From Xanthomonas hortorum (lineage in GTDB: Bacteria > Pseudomonadota > Gammaproteobacteria > Xanthomonadales > Xanthomonadaceae), in NCBI RefSeq assembly GCF_002940005.1, contig NZ_MDEF01000002.1: 64,000 nucleotides of DNA; one strand, written 5' to 3'. Within the stretch, counting starts at the first letter, position 1. The number at the start of each line of letters is the position of its first letter. Positions 36,818-46,383 of this stretch are shown piece after piece. The position numbers and the translations under genes were made by a program. Under the pieces are notes generated by a model, which searched no databases, had not been told where the DNA came from, and saw only the letters and a program-made list of their open reading frames with translations.

Positions 36818-36955
36818 GCCCTGCAGCCAAGCCACAGATCAGCACCCTGCAGTAGACCGGCGTGAGCATCAGCGGCCGCACGTCGATGGCTTGGCGCGCC
36901 CTCTGCATTGCGGGAGGCTGTCCGAAGGGCAGATGCGGCCGGCAACTCCCCGCAT

Positions 36956-37618
36956 CTACACTGACGCGTCAGGCTGCACTTCCGGCCGCGCCGCATCGAA
37001 CGCAGGCAGTGCCAGGCACGCCTGTTCGATGCGTTGCAGGGTTGGATACGGTGTCAGATCGACGGCGAAACGGCGCGCGTTGTAGAGCTGCGGAATCAGC
37101 ACGCAATCGGCCAGACCAGGCGTGTCGCCGTGGCAGAACGGGCCGGTGTGCAGGTCATTGCCCAACTGCGCTTCCAGTGCCGCAAACCCGCGTTGCATCC
37201 AGTGCTGCGTCCACTCCTGGCGTTGTGCGGCAGCCAGTTGCCATTCGCGTTCGAAAAACTGGGTGACGCGCAGATTGTTGAGCGGATGCACATCGCAGGC
37301 GATGACCTGCGCCAATGCACGCACGCGGGCCCGCTCGGCCGGCGCGGCGGGTAGCAACCGCGCACTGTCCGGGAACGCATCTTCCAGATATTCCAGGATC
37401 GCCAGCGACTGCGGAATCACCACCAAGCCATGCCGCAACGTGGGCACCAGTTCCTGCGGGTTGAGCTGCGCATACGCCGGCGCGTGCTGCTCGCCGCCAT
37501 CGCGCACCAGGTGCACCGGATGCGCGATGTAGGCCAGCGCCTTCAACTGCAGGCCGATACGCACGCGATACGCCGCGCTGGAGCGCCAGTACGAAAACAA
37601 TTCCAATGGCGCGCTCAT
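36956..37618 (-). CDS. maiA: Maleylacetoacetate isomerase (zeta-class GST)
   Basis: 220 residues from the ATG at 37618. The N-terminal thioredoxin-like domain has the signature SYWRSSAAYRVRIGLQLK, with the catalytic Ser-Ser of zeta GSTs. VPTLRHG and the glutathione-site QSLAILEYLED follow. The helical domain has ACDVHPLNNLRV and CHGDTPGLADCVLIPQLYNA. It uses glutathione to isomerise maleylacetoacetate in tyrosine/homogentisate breakdown. The fumarylacetoacetase-family gene lies 55 bp upstream on the same strand. Confidence 0.94.
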   Translation of the reverse strand: MSAPLELFSYWRSSAAYRVRIGLQLKALAYIAHPVHLVRDGGEQHAPAYAQLNPQELVPTLRHGLVVIPQSLAILEYLEDAFPDSARLLPAAPAERARVRALAQVIACDVHPLNNLRVTQFFEREWQLAAAQRQEWTQHWMQRGFAALEAQLGNDLHTGPFCHGDTPGLADCVLIPQLYNARRFAVDLTPYPTLQRIEQACLALPAFDAARPEVQPDASV

Positions 37619-37673
37619 GCCCTGCCCCACGTGCAGTTGTTCGTAGCGAACTTCGCAGACGCCTTTGCCGATG

Positions 37674-38663
37674 TCATGGCAGCGGCTGACGTTCGATGCG
37701 CTGTTCGATCGCACCGAAGATACTGGTGCCATCGGTATCGAACATTTCGATCCGCACCACATCGCCGAACGCCATGAACGGCGTGCTCGGCTTGCCATCG
37801 CGCAAGGTCTCGACCACGCGCTGCTCGGCAAAACACGACGCGCCCAGCGTGGTGTCTTCGTTGGCGATGGTGCCGGATCCGACGATCGTGCCGGCCGACA
37901 ATGGACGGGTCTTGGCGGCATGGGCGATCAGCTGGGCGAAATCGAACTGCATGTCGTTGCCCGCTTCCGGCGCGCCGAACCAGGCGCCGTTGACGTGGGT
38001 CACCAGCGGCAGATGGACCTTGCAGTCGCGCCAGGCATCGCCCAGCTCGTCGGGGGTGACGAACACCGGCGACAACGCCGAGCGCGGCTTGGACTGCACA
38101 AAGCCAAAGCCCTTGGCGAGCTCGGCCGGGATCAGGTTGCGCAGCGACACATCGTTGACCAGGCCGATCAGCTGGATATGCGCGGCGGCCTGTTCGGGCG
38201 ATGCGCCCATCGGCACGTCGTCGGTGATCACCACCAGCTCGGCCTCCAGATCGATACCGTGGTCTTCGCTGATCACCTTGATGGCATCGCGCGGGCCGTA
38301 GAAGCCCGCGCTGGTGGCCTGATACATCAGCGGGTCGGTGTAGAAGCTCTCCGGCACCTCGGCATTGCGCGCGCGACGCACCCGCTCCACATGCGGCAGG
38401 TAGGCGCTGCCGTCGACGAACTCGTAGGCGCGCGGCAACGGTGCGGCCAGTGCCTGCAGATCCAGATCGAACACGCCATCGGCACTGCCCTCGTTGAGCG
38501 AGGCCGACAAGGCATTCAGGCGCGGCGCGACATTGCTCCAGTCCTCAAGCGCGCGCTGCAGCGTGGGCGCGATGCCGGTGGCACGCACCGCCGTGCGCAG
38601 ATCGCGCGAGACCACGATCAGGCTGCCGTCGCGGCCGCCTTCCTTCAGGGAACCTAGCTTCAT
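37674..38663 (-). CDS. Fumarylacetoacetate hydrolase family protein
   Basis: 329 residues from the ATG at 38663; in-frame sequence further upstream is non-family. The fold carries the metal-binding DHGIDLEAELVVI and later GASPEQAAAHIQLIGLVNDVS, KGFGFVQSKPRSALSPVFVT, GTIVGSGTIANED and GDVVRIEMFD. It would hydrolyse fumarylacetoacetate to fumarate and acetoacetate, with MaiA acting just before it. The acetoacetate could be activated by the ScoAB CoA-transferase at 2-3.3 kb. The short bacterial form could have another beta-diketone substrate, but the maiA neighbour supports this call. Confidence 0.9.
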   Translation of the reverse strand: MKLGSLKEGGRDGSLIVVSRDLRTAVRATGIAPTLQRALEDWSNVAPRLNALSASLNEGSADGVFDLDLQALAAPLPRAYEFVDGSAYLPHVERVRRARNAEVPESFYTDPLMYQATSAGFYGPRDAIKVISEDHGIDLEAELVVITDDVPMGASPEQAAAHIQLIGLVNDVSLRNLIPAELAKGFGFVQSKPRSALSPVFVTPDELGDAWRDCKVHLPLVTHVNGAWFGAPEAGNDMQFDFAQLIAHAAKTRPLSAGTIVGSGTIANEDTTLGASCFAEQRVVETLRDGKPSTPFMAFGDVVRIEMFDTDGTSIFGAIEQRIERQPLP

Positions 38664-38764
38664 GACCATCCTGTGCTGTGGCTGATCGGCCGATTGTACG
38701 GCCTGTTGCAATACTGGTTGCAGTTGAAACAACTGACCCGTAGCCCAACCGATGAACTCGCCTT

Positions 38765-38793
38765 TTGTGCAGCGCGCCAAACGCGCGTACACT
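38765..38793 (+). promoter_or_regulatory. Candidate sigma-70-like promoter of rhlE with a long leader
   Basis: TTGTGC (38765-38770) and TACACT (38788-38793) are spaced by exactly 17 bases. Transcription from there would give a leader of about 240 nt before rhlE. The remaining sequence of the 377-bp gap holds no gene; it contains a CGATCGATCGAT run near 38850 and a T6 tract at 38973-38978. The FAH-family gene diverges from the other side. Confidence 0.4.
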
Positions 38794-39040
38794 CACCGGG
38801 TCTGCATGCGGCCGTCCGTTTCCCTTAGGGACAGCCGGCGAGGCCAGGATCGATCGATCCGCTCGCCCGCCCCACCCGACGCCTTTCGTGGTGCCGACAA
38901 ACCCATCGCTCTTTGATTGGGTTGTTCCACCATCTCGCAGCGCGGTTCACGGGAACGCTCCGAGCCTCACTTTTTTGCATCTGCAATGCGTCTGCGCTCC
39001 GGGCTCTGCCTGGTGGCGACGCTTTACTTGGAGCTTCCTG

Positions 39041-40429
39041 ATGTCTTTTGAATCCCTGGGCCTTGCGCCCTTCCTGCTGCGCGCGTTGGCCGAGCAGGGC
39101 TATGAAACCCCCACTGCGATCCAGCAGCAGGCGATCCCGCTGGTGTTGGCAGGTCACGACCTGCTGGCCGGCGCACAGACCGGTACCGGCAAGACCGCCG
39201 CGTTCGGCCTGCCGCTGCTGCAGCACCTGGGCACCACGCCGCAGCCGGTCAACGGCCCGCGCAAGCCGCGCGCGCTGATCCTGACCCCCACCCGTGAGCT
39301 GGCCACCCAGGTGCATGACAGCCTGCGCGGCTACAGCAAGTACCTGCGTATTCCGAGCGCGGTGATCTACGGCGGCGTGGGCATGGGCAACCAGCTCGAC
39401 ACCCTGCGTCGTGGCGTAGACCTGCTGATCGCCTGCCCGGGCCGGCTGATCGACCATATCGAGCGTCGCAGCGTGGACCTGTCCGGCATCGAAGTGCTGA
39501 TCCTGGACGAAGCCGACCGCATGCTCGACATGGGCTTTTTGCCGTCGATCAAGCGCATCCTGACCAAGCTGCCGCGCCAGGACCGCCAGACCCTGCTGTT
39601 CTCGGCCACGTTCGAAGAGAACATCAAGCAGCTGGCGCTGGAATTCATGCGCAACCCGATGCAGATCCAGGTCACCCCGAGCAACACCGTGGCCGAGAGC
39701 ATCACCCACCGCGTGCACCCGGTCGATGGCGCGCGCAAGCGCGATCTGCTGCTGCACCTGTTGGCGCAGGACAGCCGCGAGCAGACCCTGGTGTTTGCGC
39801 GCACCAAGCATGGCAGCGACAAGCTGGCGCTGTTCCTGGAGAAGTCCGGCATCAAGACCGCGGCGATCCACGGCAACAAGAGCCAGGGTCAGCGTATGCG
39901 TGCCCTGAGCGACTTCAAGGCCGGCCGTGTCACCGTGCTGGTGGCCACCGATATCGCCGCGCGCGGCATCGACATCGACCAGCTGCCGAAGGTCATCAAC
40001 TACGACCTGCCGATGGTGGCCGAAGATTACGTGCACCGTATCGGCCGCACCGGCCGTAACGGCTCCACCGGCGAGGCGATCTCGCTGGTGGCGCAGGACG
40101 AAGCCAAGCTGCTGCGCCAGATCGTGCGCATGCTGGGCCGCGATGTGGAAATCCGCGACGTGCCGGGCTACGAGCCGCAGACCCCGATCCGTTGGGGCAA
40201 CAGCGCCCCGGGCCGTGCCGAACAGCCGGGTGGCGATCGCGCGCCGCGCAAGAGCCACGCCCGTCGTCCGCATGGCGATGCACCGCGTCAGGCGCATGCG
40301 CATGCCGGCCCGAAGAAGCCGGGTGGCCAGCGCAGCAGCGGGCCGCGTCAGGCCGGCGTGGCCGCCGGTGCGGGTGCAGGCCGTCGCGATGGTGGCCGTG
40401 GCGGTCAGCGTCCGAGCGGCACGCGCTGA
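39041..40429 (+). CDS. rhlE: DEAD-box RNA helicase RhlE
   Basis: 462 residues from the ATG at 39041, with GGAG eight bases upstream; a longer open frame begins at 38765 but translates as non-family sequence. Helicase motifs in order: Q motif (FLLRALAEQGYETPTAIQQQ), I AQTGTGKT, Ia PTRELA, II DEAD, III SAT, V TDIAARGID, VI HRIGRTGR. The last 75 residues are a Gly/Arg/His-rich disordered tail (GGRGGQRPSGTR), an RNA-binding tail typical of RhlE. It remodels RNA in ribosome assembly or decay. It ends at a strong terminator. Confidence 0.94.
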   Translation: MSFESLGLAPFLLRALAEQGYETPTAIQQQAIPLVLAGHDLLAGAQTGTGKTAAFGLPLLQHLGTTPQPVNGPRKPRALILTPTRELATQVHDSLRGYSKYLRIPSAVIYGGVGMGNQLDTLRRGVDLLIACPGRLIDHIERRSVDLSGIEVLILDEADRMLDMGFLPSIKRILTKLPRQDRQTLLFSATFEENIKQLALEFMRNPMQIQVTPSNTVAESITHRVHPVDGARKRDLLLHLLAQDSREQTLVFARTKHGSDKLALFLEKSGIKTAAIHGNKSQGQRMRALSDFKAGRVTVLVATDIAARGIDIDQLPKVINYDLPMVAEDYVHRIGRTGRNGSTGEAISLVAQDEAKLLRQIVRMLGRDVEIRDVPGYEPQTPIRWGNSAPGRAEQPGGDRAPRKSHARRPHGDAPRQAHAHAGPKKPGGQRSSGPRQAGVAAGAGAGRRDGGRGGQRPSGTR

Positions 40430-40479
40430 ATCCTGTGCGCCGGTGCGACCGGCGCTTAGGCATGCGGTGAACTGAAAGA

Positions 40480-40508
40480 AAAAGCCGCCCTTCGGGGGCG
40501 GCTTTTTT
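40480..40508 (+). terminator. Terminator of rhlE
   Basis: An 11-bp stem AAAAGCCGCCC/GGGCGGCTTTT (40480-40490 with 40496-40506), loop TTCGG, followed by further T residues. It is bidirectional in shape and lies about 105 bp from the end of the convergent peptidase gene. Confidence 0.92.
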
Positions 40509-40615
40509 GTGGGCGCAAGCTGGGCAATGTAGACATGTCGCTACAGGCGCATTCCAAAGGTGTGCGACGCAGCTTGCTTCCACACAGATGACACGTGCCA
40601 GCCCGCGTGCGCTGC

Positions 40616-42898
40616 CTAGCCTTCGATCAACGCCGTATTGCGATCGATCGCCTCGCGATACCGATCCAGCACTGCGGCGGTCTGCACGATGTATTTGCTC
40701 AGATCGTCCCAACGCCGGTCTTCCAGCGCTTCGCGAATACCCGGCAAGGTCTTGACCTCGTAGCCGGTGGCCAGGCCCGGTGCGTAGATCAGGTTCCGGT
40801 ACCACGGCCGGCCCGGCAAACCGCCTTCGACCAGCAGGGTCTGGTCGATGCGCTGCAGCGAGGCATTGAGCTTGCCGCGCACGCCTGCATCCAGGCTGCC
40901 GCCGCGCGATGCCAGTGCATCGTCGTAGCGCTTGGCGCTGGTTTGCAGGCGAGTAATCGCCTGATCCAATACGGCGAAGTCGATCTGCGGTACCGCAGAT
41001 TTCGGCTCCGGCGCACGCTGCGGGCGGTTGGGATTGTCGACAGCGGCGTAGGCACCGGCCTGCAACAACTCGGCCTGCGTGCCTGCGGCAGTGCGATCGC
41101 TGTCGGCCTGCTGTTTGAGCTCCTGCGCGTAACCGGCCACCGCATCGGCAAAGTCGCCGAAACGCTGCGGCAACACCGGTGCATTTGCCACGCGCAACAC
41201 GGTGCGGCCTACGGTCTGCGACAACAGCGGCAGATAGCTGAAATCCGGATCGATATAGCGCGCGAAATAATCGTAGGAGTCGTACAGCGAGTGATAGACG
41301 CCGCTACCGCCGCCCTGCCCGCCATAGCCCAGATCCAGCGTCGCCAGCCCCAGGTGCTGCAGGAACGGGCTGTAGTCGCTGCCCGAGCCCAGCGCCTTGA
41401 GCGGCACATCGCCACCGGCCGCGACCTGCTTGGCGATGTCTTTTTGCGCCGGCTTGGCGGTCGGCGCCAGGGCATCGATGCGGGCACGTGCGCGTTGACG
41501 ATCGAGCACGCTCACGCCGCTGTCGGGGTCGCGCAGATCCGCTGCCACGCCGTTGACCAGACGTTGCAGCGCATGGCTGCCGCCGGCATTGAGAAAGCCG
41601 CGTCCGTTGCCATCGGTGTTAACGTACAGCACCGCCTTGCGGCGCAATTCATCGGCGTGCTGTTCGGCCCATTCGGTCGAGCCCAGCAAGCCGGCTTCTT
41701 CGCCGTCCCAGCTGGCATAGACGAGCGTGCGCTTGGGGCGCTGGCCTTGCTTGGCCAGCTCGCCAATCGCCTTGGCTTCGGCCAGCAATGCGGTGGTGCC
41801 TGAAAGCGGATCGGCCGCGCCGAACACCCAGCCGTCGCGGTGATTGCCGCGCACCACCCACTGGTCCGGATACTCGCTGCCACGCAAGGTGGCGATGACG
41901 TTGTAGATGGTCTTGCTGCCCCAGTCCGCGTCGACCTTGAGGTGCACGCGCGCGGTGTCATCGCCGCCGATGCGGTAGGTGATCGGCAAGGCGCCGCGCC
42001 AGTCTTCCGGTGCCACCGGCCCGCCCAGGGCGGCCAGCAAGGGCTGCGCGTCTCCCCAGCTGATCGGCAGCGTGGGAATCTTCAAGACGCTGCCGGCCTG
42101 CTCGATCTTCAGGCGTTTGGCGCCCTTGCTGGCGCCCACGCCTGGGGTGAGCGGGTCGCCGGGATAGATCGCGAAATTGGCGACCGAGCCGCGCTGCACG
42201 CTCCACTGGTTACGCGCCGGGCCATCCGGATACGCCTGATCCTGGAAGTAGCCGTCGTCGCGCGGATCCGAATAGATGATCGCGCCGATCGCACCATGCT
42301 CCTGCGCCAGCCGCGGCTTGAGCCCGCGCCAACCTTTGCCGTAGCGCGCAATGACGATCTTGCCGCGCACGTCCACGCCGTTGCGAGCGAGCGCTTCGTA
42401 GTCTTCGGCGATGCCGTAATTGACGTAGACCAGGTCGCCGGTGACATCGCCATTGCCGCCATAGATCACATACGGTGGCAAGACGTTTTCGGTCTGGGTA
42501 GAGGTACTGTCGCCCGGCAGCGGCGGCTCCTTGAGACGGGCGACATACGGTTTGGCGCCAAGCAGTTCCAGCTGCGAGGTCTTGGGCGAGGGCCACAGCA
42601 CTTCGAAGGTTTCGATGCGCGCATCCCACCCGTAGGCGCGCAGGCGCGTCTGCAGATCGCGAGCGTTTTCCAGGTTATGCGGCGAGCCGACGTGGTTGGG
42701 CGCCGACGCCCATTGCTTCAACCAGCCGCGATAATCGGCGTCCTTCAATCCGCTATCGAAACGTGCTTCCAGCGCGCGTTGTGCCTGCGCGGCAGCGGCG
42801 TCGTAACCCGGCAGTGCGGCGGGTGCCGCAGGTAGTGCGGCCAGGGCAGGCGCGACGAATGCCAGGGCGAGTAGCCAGGCGTGCTGCGAAGAGGTCAT
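40616..42898 (-). CDS. M28 family zinc metallopeptidase, glutamate carboxypeptidase II-like
   Basis: 760 residues from the ATG at 42898 (AAGGAA upstream). Signal peptide about 1-20. A PA-type domain is inserted around 150-290 (DVRGKIVIARYGKGWRGLK, GAIGAIIYSDPRDDG). The M28 catalytic core has GNHRDGWVFGAADPLSGTTAL (zinc His and Asp) and WDGEEAGLLGSTEWAE (catalytic Glu and zinc Glu). The C-terminal transferrin-receptor-like dimerisation domain (about 640-760) ends it. This is the layout of NAALADase/PSMA, so it is probably a secreted or periplasmic carboxypeptidase. It lies downstream of a TonB receptor on the same strand and may help use imported or external peptides. Confidence 0.92.
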   Translation of the reverse strand: MTSSQHAWLLALAFVAPALAALPAAPAALPGYDAAAAQAQRALEARFDSGLKDADYRGWLKQWASAPNHVGSPHNLENARDLQTRLRAYGWDARIETFEVLWPSPKTSQLELLGAKPYVARLKEPPLPGDSTSTQTENVLPPYVIYGGNGDVTGDLVYVNYGIAEDYEALARNGVDVRGKIVIARYGKGWRGLKPRLAQEHGAIGAIIYSDPRDDGYFQDQAYPDGPARNQWSVQRGSVANFAIYPGDPLTPGVGASKGAKRLKIEQAGSVLKIPTLPISWGDAQPLLAALGGPVAPEDWRGALPITYRIGGDDTARVHLKVDADWGSKTIYNVIATLRGSEYPDQWVVRGNHRDGWVFGAADPLSGTTALLAEAKAIGELAKQGQRPKRTLVYASWDGEEAGLLGSTEWAEQHADELRRKAVLYVNTDGNGRGFLNAGGSHALQRLVNGVAADLRDPDSGVSVLDRQRARARIDALAPTAKPAQKDIAKQVAAGGDVPLKALGSGSDYSPFLQHLGLATLDLGYGGQGGGSGVYHSLYDSYDYFARYIDPDFSYLPLLSQTVGRTVLRVANAPVLPQRFGDFADAVAGYAQELKQQADSDRTAAGTQAELLQAGAYAAVDNPNRPQRAPEPKSAVPQIDFAVLDQAITRLQTSAKRYDDALASRGGSLDAGVRGKLNASLQRIDQTLLVEGGLPGRPWYRNLIYAPGLATGYEVKTLPGIREALEDRRWDDLSKYIVQTAAVLDRYREAIDRNTALIEG

Positions 42899-43009
42899 CG
42901 TAGTTCCTTGAATAAAGTGTCCGGGGTAAACGGCGATTGGTTTGATACAGGGCGCTGGCGAGCACACAGCCACCATCGCACGGCCGCACACGGGCCGTGC
43001 GTGCGCCGA

Positions 43010-45652
43010 TCAGAATCGATAGTCCAGGCCCACGTTGAAATAGCGCCCACGCAGGTCGTACTGGGTGAAGTCGTACGGCGCGCGAATACCCGGGAACGAG
43101 GCATCCACCGGCGGCTGCTTGTCGGCCAGATTCTCGACCTTGGCGTAGAGCGTGAGCTTGTCGATGCCGGTGTAGCCCAGATACAGATCGAACTGGTTGT
43201 AGTCGCCCACGCGCGACTGCAATGCACTCGCTGCCGCGCTGGCCTTCTGGTCGTAGCCGCCGGTGTAGTACCAGGTCAGCGCCGCACTGACGGTGCCCAG
43301 ATTCCAGTCCAGCGTGGTGGTCGCCTTGTTGCGCGGCAACGACGGGCCAAGATTGCTGCCGGCGTAATCCTGCAACGGGCCACCGACCACGGTGGGGCGG
43401 CGGTAATCGCGCACGTGGGTGTAAGCGGTATTGAGGCCGAAGTTGCCGGCCGCTTCGGTGCGCCAGCGCTGGCGCAATTCGACATCGATACCGGAGGTGG
43501 TCAGCTCGCTGAGGTTTTGATAGCGGTTGTACACCGCCACCAGCGTGCCGCGCTCGTTGCGGATGACATCGGCCGGGTCGTTGTTCTGCACGATGGTGGC
43601 GTTGTTGCCGGTGCCGACCAGATTCTCCAGTTCGATCTTGTACCAGTCCACGCTCAGGCTGGTGTCGGCCCACGGCGACAGCACCACGCCAAGGTTGTAG
43701 CTGCGCGTGCGCTCTGGATTGAGCTCGGTGTTGCCGACGGTGAAGAAAGTCGGGTTCTGGCGCGAGCCCGGCACATCCGGATCGAACGGATCGACCACCG
43801 AGCCGTAGGAGATATTGGTGCTGGCCGCATTCTCCGACAGCGACGGTGCGCGGAAGCCACGCGAGGCGGCCGCGCGCACCAGCAACGCGTCGAGCGGCTG
43901 CCAACGCAGGCTGGCCTTGGGCGAAAACGCATTGCCGAAATCGCTGTAATGATCGCCACGCCCGGCCAGTTGCAGTTCCAGCGATTGCAGCAGCGGCAGG
44001 TTGACCTCGGCATACAGCGCCGACAACTTACGCTCGCCGTCCACCGCGGCAATCGCGGGGCGGATCTGCAGGCCTTGATCGATCTGCAGCGGATTGCGCG
44101 AGACCAATTCTTCCTGCCGCCACTCGGCACCGGCGGCGAATCCGACGCTGCCGGCCGGCAGCTCGAACAGATTCCCGGACACTTTGGCATCGACGCCGCT
44201 CAGCGTCGATTGCGCCGGGCGCAGCGTGCTGAGGTTGATGCCGTCGATCACCGATTGCGGCGTGGCCGATGGATCGAGCAGGTTGTAGCTGCCGTCGGCC
44301 AGCGCCTGCGCCAACGTAAAGCGATTGGCGAAGCCACCGGACACGGTTTCGTGCTCGGTGCTGCGCGCGGTGAACGCCGCCGCTTCCCAATCCCAGCGTT
44401 CGGTCTTGCCGCGCACACCGCCGAGAAACCGGTAGGACTGCGAGCGATTGGTTTTGACCGTCTGGCCCAGGTCGAAGAAGGTGTATTCGATCGGCACCGC
44501 GGTGCCGTACGGGTTGTACGGACTGGAGGCCGGCAGCAGGTTGGACACCGGCTCGGCCAGCCCGCTGCTGGCGTTCAAGGCGAAGCGGCCGCCTTCCAGG
44601 GTGAAGTACGGGCTGGAGCCGAAGATCGACACGCCCTTGACCTCGCTGTAAAGCGCCTCGCCAAATGCTTCGACGTTGTCGCTGAGCCGGAACGTGGCAT
44701 TGGTGTAAGCCTGATAGCGCTTGGTCGAGGGGATCAGCGTGGTGAACGGGGCCTGGTTGAAGCCGCAGGTGTCACCGGCCAGACCGTCGATCGGCGCGCT
44801 GGCGGTGAGCACCGTACCGGTTGGGCAGTTGCCTTGCGCATCCAGCATCGGCACCGAGCGGCCGCCGACCAGATAGCGCGCGCCCTTGGCCGACCAGCCG
44901 TTCCAGCGCCCGCCGGGCAGATCGGTATAGATGCCCGAGCGGGTCAGTTCGCGCTGGTCCTGATCCAGCCGGTCGCGGTTGTAGGCATCGAAACTGAAAA
45001 GGATGTTGTAGCCGTCGCTGTCCAGATCGCCGATGCCGCCGATGAACTTGGCGCGCTGCGTGTCCATGCCGCCCTGATCGGAGGTACCGCCGCTGATGCC
45101 CAGCTCGGCGCCTTGGAAATCCTGCCGGGTGATGATGTTGACCACCCCGGCCACCGCATCGGAGCCATACACGGCAGATGCGCCGTCCTTGAGCACTTCG
45201 ATGCGTTCCACCGCCACCAGCGGCAGCGCGTTGAGGTTGACGAAGGTGTCGCCCAGGCCATTGGCGGGAAAGCCGTAGTTGGCCAGGCGGCGGCCGTTGA
45301 GCAGCACTAACGTGTTCTTCTGCGACAGCCCGCGCAGGCCGATGCCCGCCGAGCCGGAGGCCCACCCGTTGTTGGTGGTCTCGTTGGTGGCGTTGCCGGT
45401 GTTGGCGGAGATCGAGCGCAGCGCGTCGGCGACAGTGACCTTGCCGGACTGCTCCAGCTGCTGGCGGTCGATCACCTGCACCGGGTTCGGACCTTCGCTG
45501 TCGGTGCGCTTGATGTTGGAGCCGGTGACGCTGACGGTGGCCAGGGTCTTGCCCGTGTCGGGTGTCGCGTCGTCGGCATGAGCGAGGGGAATCAGCGCCG
45601 AGAGAACGGCAAGGGACAGCAGGTAAGGCGTAGGGCGCTTCACGCACGGCAT
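43010..45652 (-). CDS. TonB-dependent outer-membrane receptor
   Basis: 880 residues. Signal peptide 1-26 (PLAHA), a possible TonB box TLATVSVTG, a plug domain (about 45-165: DALRSISANTG, NTLVLLNGRRLANYG, VAVERIEVLKDGASAVYGSDA, AGVVNIIT) and a 22-stranded barrel ending in an aromatic residue (YFNVGLDYRF). It lacks the N-terminal CarboxypepD-like extension and the FecA-type signalling domain. Substrate unknown; large barrels of this kind in Xanthomonas often take up carbohydrates or peptides, and the peptidase gene 110 bp downstream hints at peptides. A 9-bp hairpin at 42977-43001 may end its transcript. Confidence 0.93.
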   Translation of the reverse strand: MPCVKRPTPYLLSLAVLSALIPLAHADDATPDTGKTLATVSVTGSNIKRTDSEGPNPVQVIDRQQLEQSGKVTVADALRSISANTGNATNETTNNGWASGSAGIGLRGLSQKNTLVLLNGRRLANYGFPANGLGDTFVNLNALPLVAVERIEVLKDGASAVYGSDAVAGVVNIITRQDFQGAELGISGGTSDQGGMDTQRAKFIGGIGDLDSDGYNILFSFDAYNRDRLDQDQRELTRSGIYTDLPGGRWNGWSAKGARYLVGGRSVPMLDAQGNCPTGTVLTASAPIDGLAGDTCGFNQAPFTTLIPSTKRYQAYTNATFRLSDNVEAFGEALYSEVKGVSIFGSSPYFTLEGGRFALNASSGLAEPVSNLLPASSPYNPYGTAVPIEYTFFDLGQTVKTNRSQSYRFLGGVRGKTERWDWEAAAFTARSTEHETVSGGFANRFTLAQALADGSYNLLDPSATPQSVIDGINLSTLRPAQSTLSGVDAKVSGNLFELPAGSVGFAAGAEWRQEELVSRNPLQIDQGLQIRPAIAAVDGERKLSALYAEVNLPLLQSLELQLAGRGDHYSDFGNAFSPKASLRWQPLDALLVRAAASRGFRAPSLSENAASTNISYGSVVDPFDPDVPGSRQNPTFFTVGNTELNPERTRSYNLGVVLSPWADTSLSVDWYKIELENLVGTGNNATIVQNNDPADVIRNERGTLVAVYNRYQNLSELTTSGIDVELRQRWRTEAAGNFGLNTAYTHVRDYRRPTVVGGPLQDYAGSNLGPSLPRNKATTTLDWNLGTVSAALTWYYTGGYDQKASAAASALQSRVGDYNQFDLYLGYTGIDKLTLYAKVENLADKQPPVDASFPGIRAPYDFTQYDLRGRYFNVGLDYRF

Positions 45653-45899
45653 CCATGAATGGGGGTTTTGCAGTGGGCCATGCGCGATTGATTAACAAAA
45701 ATTACATAACTGCATAGGGATATGACGCGCTGTGACACACGCTGGCAGCAAGACGCGGTAAGACGCGCGTCGGACGTCGTGCGCTGCGTATGGCGATTGA
45801 GCACATCGAGAACAACGCGCTGCTGTTTGTCTTCAAGAGCCCGCAGATGGGCTGTCTCGCTGCGATTGGCACAGCCCGAAAAGCACTAGCGCACTTACA

Positions 45900-46262
45900 A
45901 TGGCGCGCATGGATATCTTCAAAGTCTTTACGCTCGAAGCCGCGCATCGGCTTCCCAATGTGCCGCCCGGGCACAAGTGCGCCCGCTTGCACGGGCATTC
46001 CTTCCGGATCGAACTGCATGTCAGCGGCGAGCCGGGTGCCGAGACCGGCTGGATCATGGATTTCGGCGACATCAAGGCCGCCTTCAAGCCGATCTACGAC
46101 CGCCTGGACCACCACTACCTCAACGACATCGAGGGATTGGAGAACCCGACCAGCGAGCGTCTGGCGATCTGGATCTGGCAGCAGCTCAAGCCGGCGCTGC
46201 CGCAGTTGAGCGAGATCGTGGTGCACGAAACCTGCACGTCTGGCTGCCGTTATCGCGGCTGA
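45900..46262 (+). CDS. queD: 6-carboxy-5,6,7,8-tetrahydropterin synthase QueD
   Basis: 120 residues; makes 6-carboxytetrahydropterin from dihydroneopterin triphosphate for queuosine synthesis. Zinc ligands His16 (AAHRL) and His31/His33 (RLHGHSF), catalytic Cys27, MDFGDIK, DHHYLND and the C-terminal VHETCTSGCRYRG are all present. A second in-frame ATG at 45909 is an equally good start. It stands alone; the 247 bp before it separate it from the divergent TonB receptor and hold no other gene I can support. Confidence 0.93.
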   Translation: MARMDIFKVFTLEAAHRLPNVPPGHKCARLHGHSFRIELHVSGEPGAETGWIMDFGDIKAAFKPIYDRLDHHYLNDIEGLENPTSERLAIWIWQQLKPALPQLSEIVVHETCTSGCRYRG

Positions 46263-46383
46263 TCGTCTGGCGCAATCGCGTGACGCAAGGCCGCCTACTG
46301 GGCGGCTTTGCCGTTTCTGCGGCCTGGATAACTTGTTGATCCCAAAAGCCTCTTGAAGCCGTTTTGGAAATTTTCAGCAAACG

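Noticed and set aside
37619..37921. 101-residue extension of MaiA
   Set aside because: It overlaps the 3' end of the FAH-family gene in another frame and is unlike any GST N-terminus.
38765..39040. 92-residue N-terminal extension of RhlE
   Set aside because: Not helicase-like, and the ATG at 39041 has a proper ribosome site followed at once by the Q-motif region.
42881..45310. 809-codon open frame on the plus strand
   Set aside because: Exact antisense shadow of the TonB-dependent receptor, with no family motifs and biased composition.
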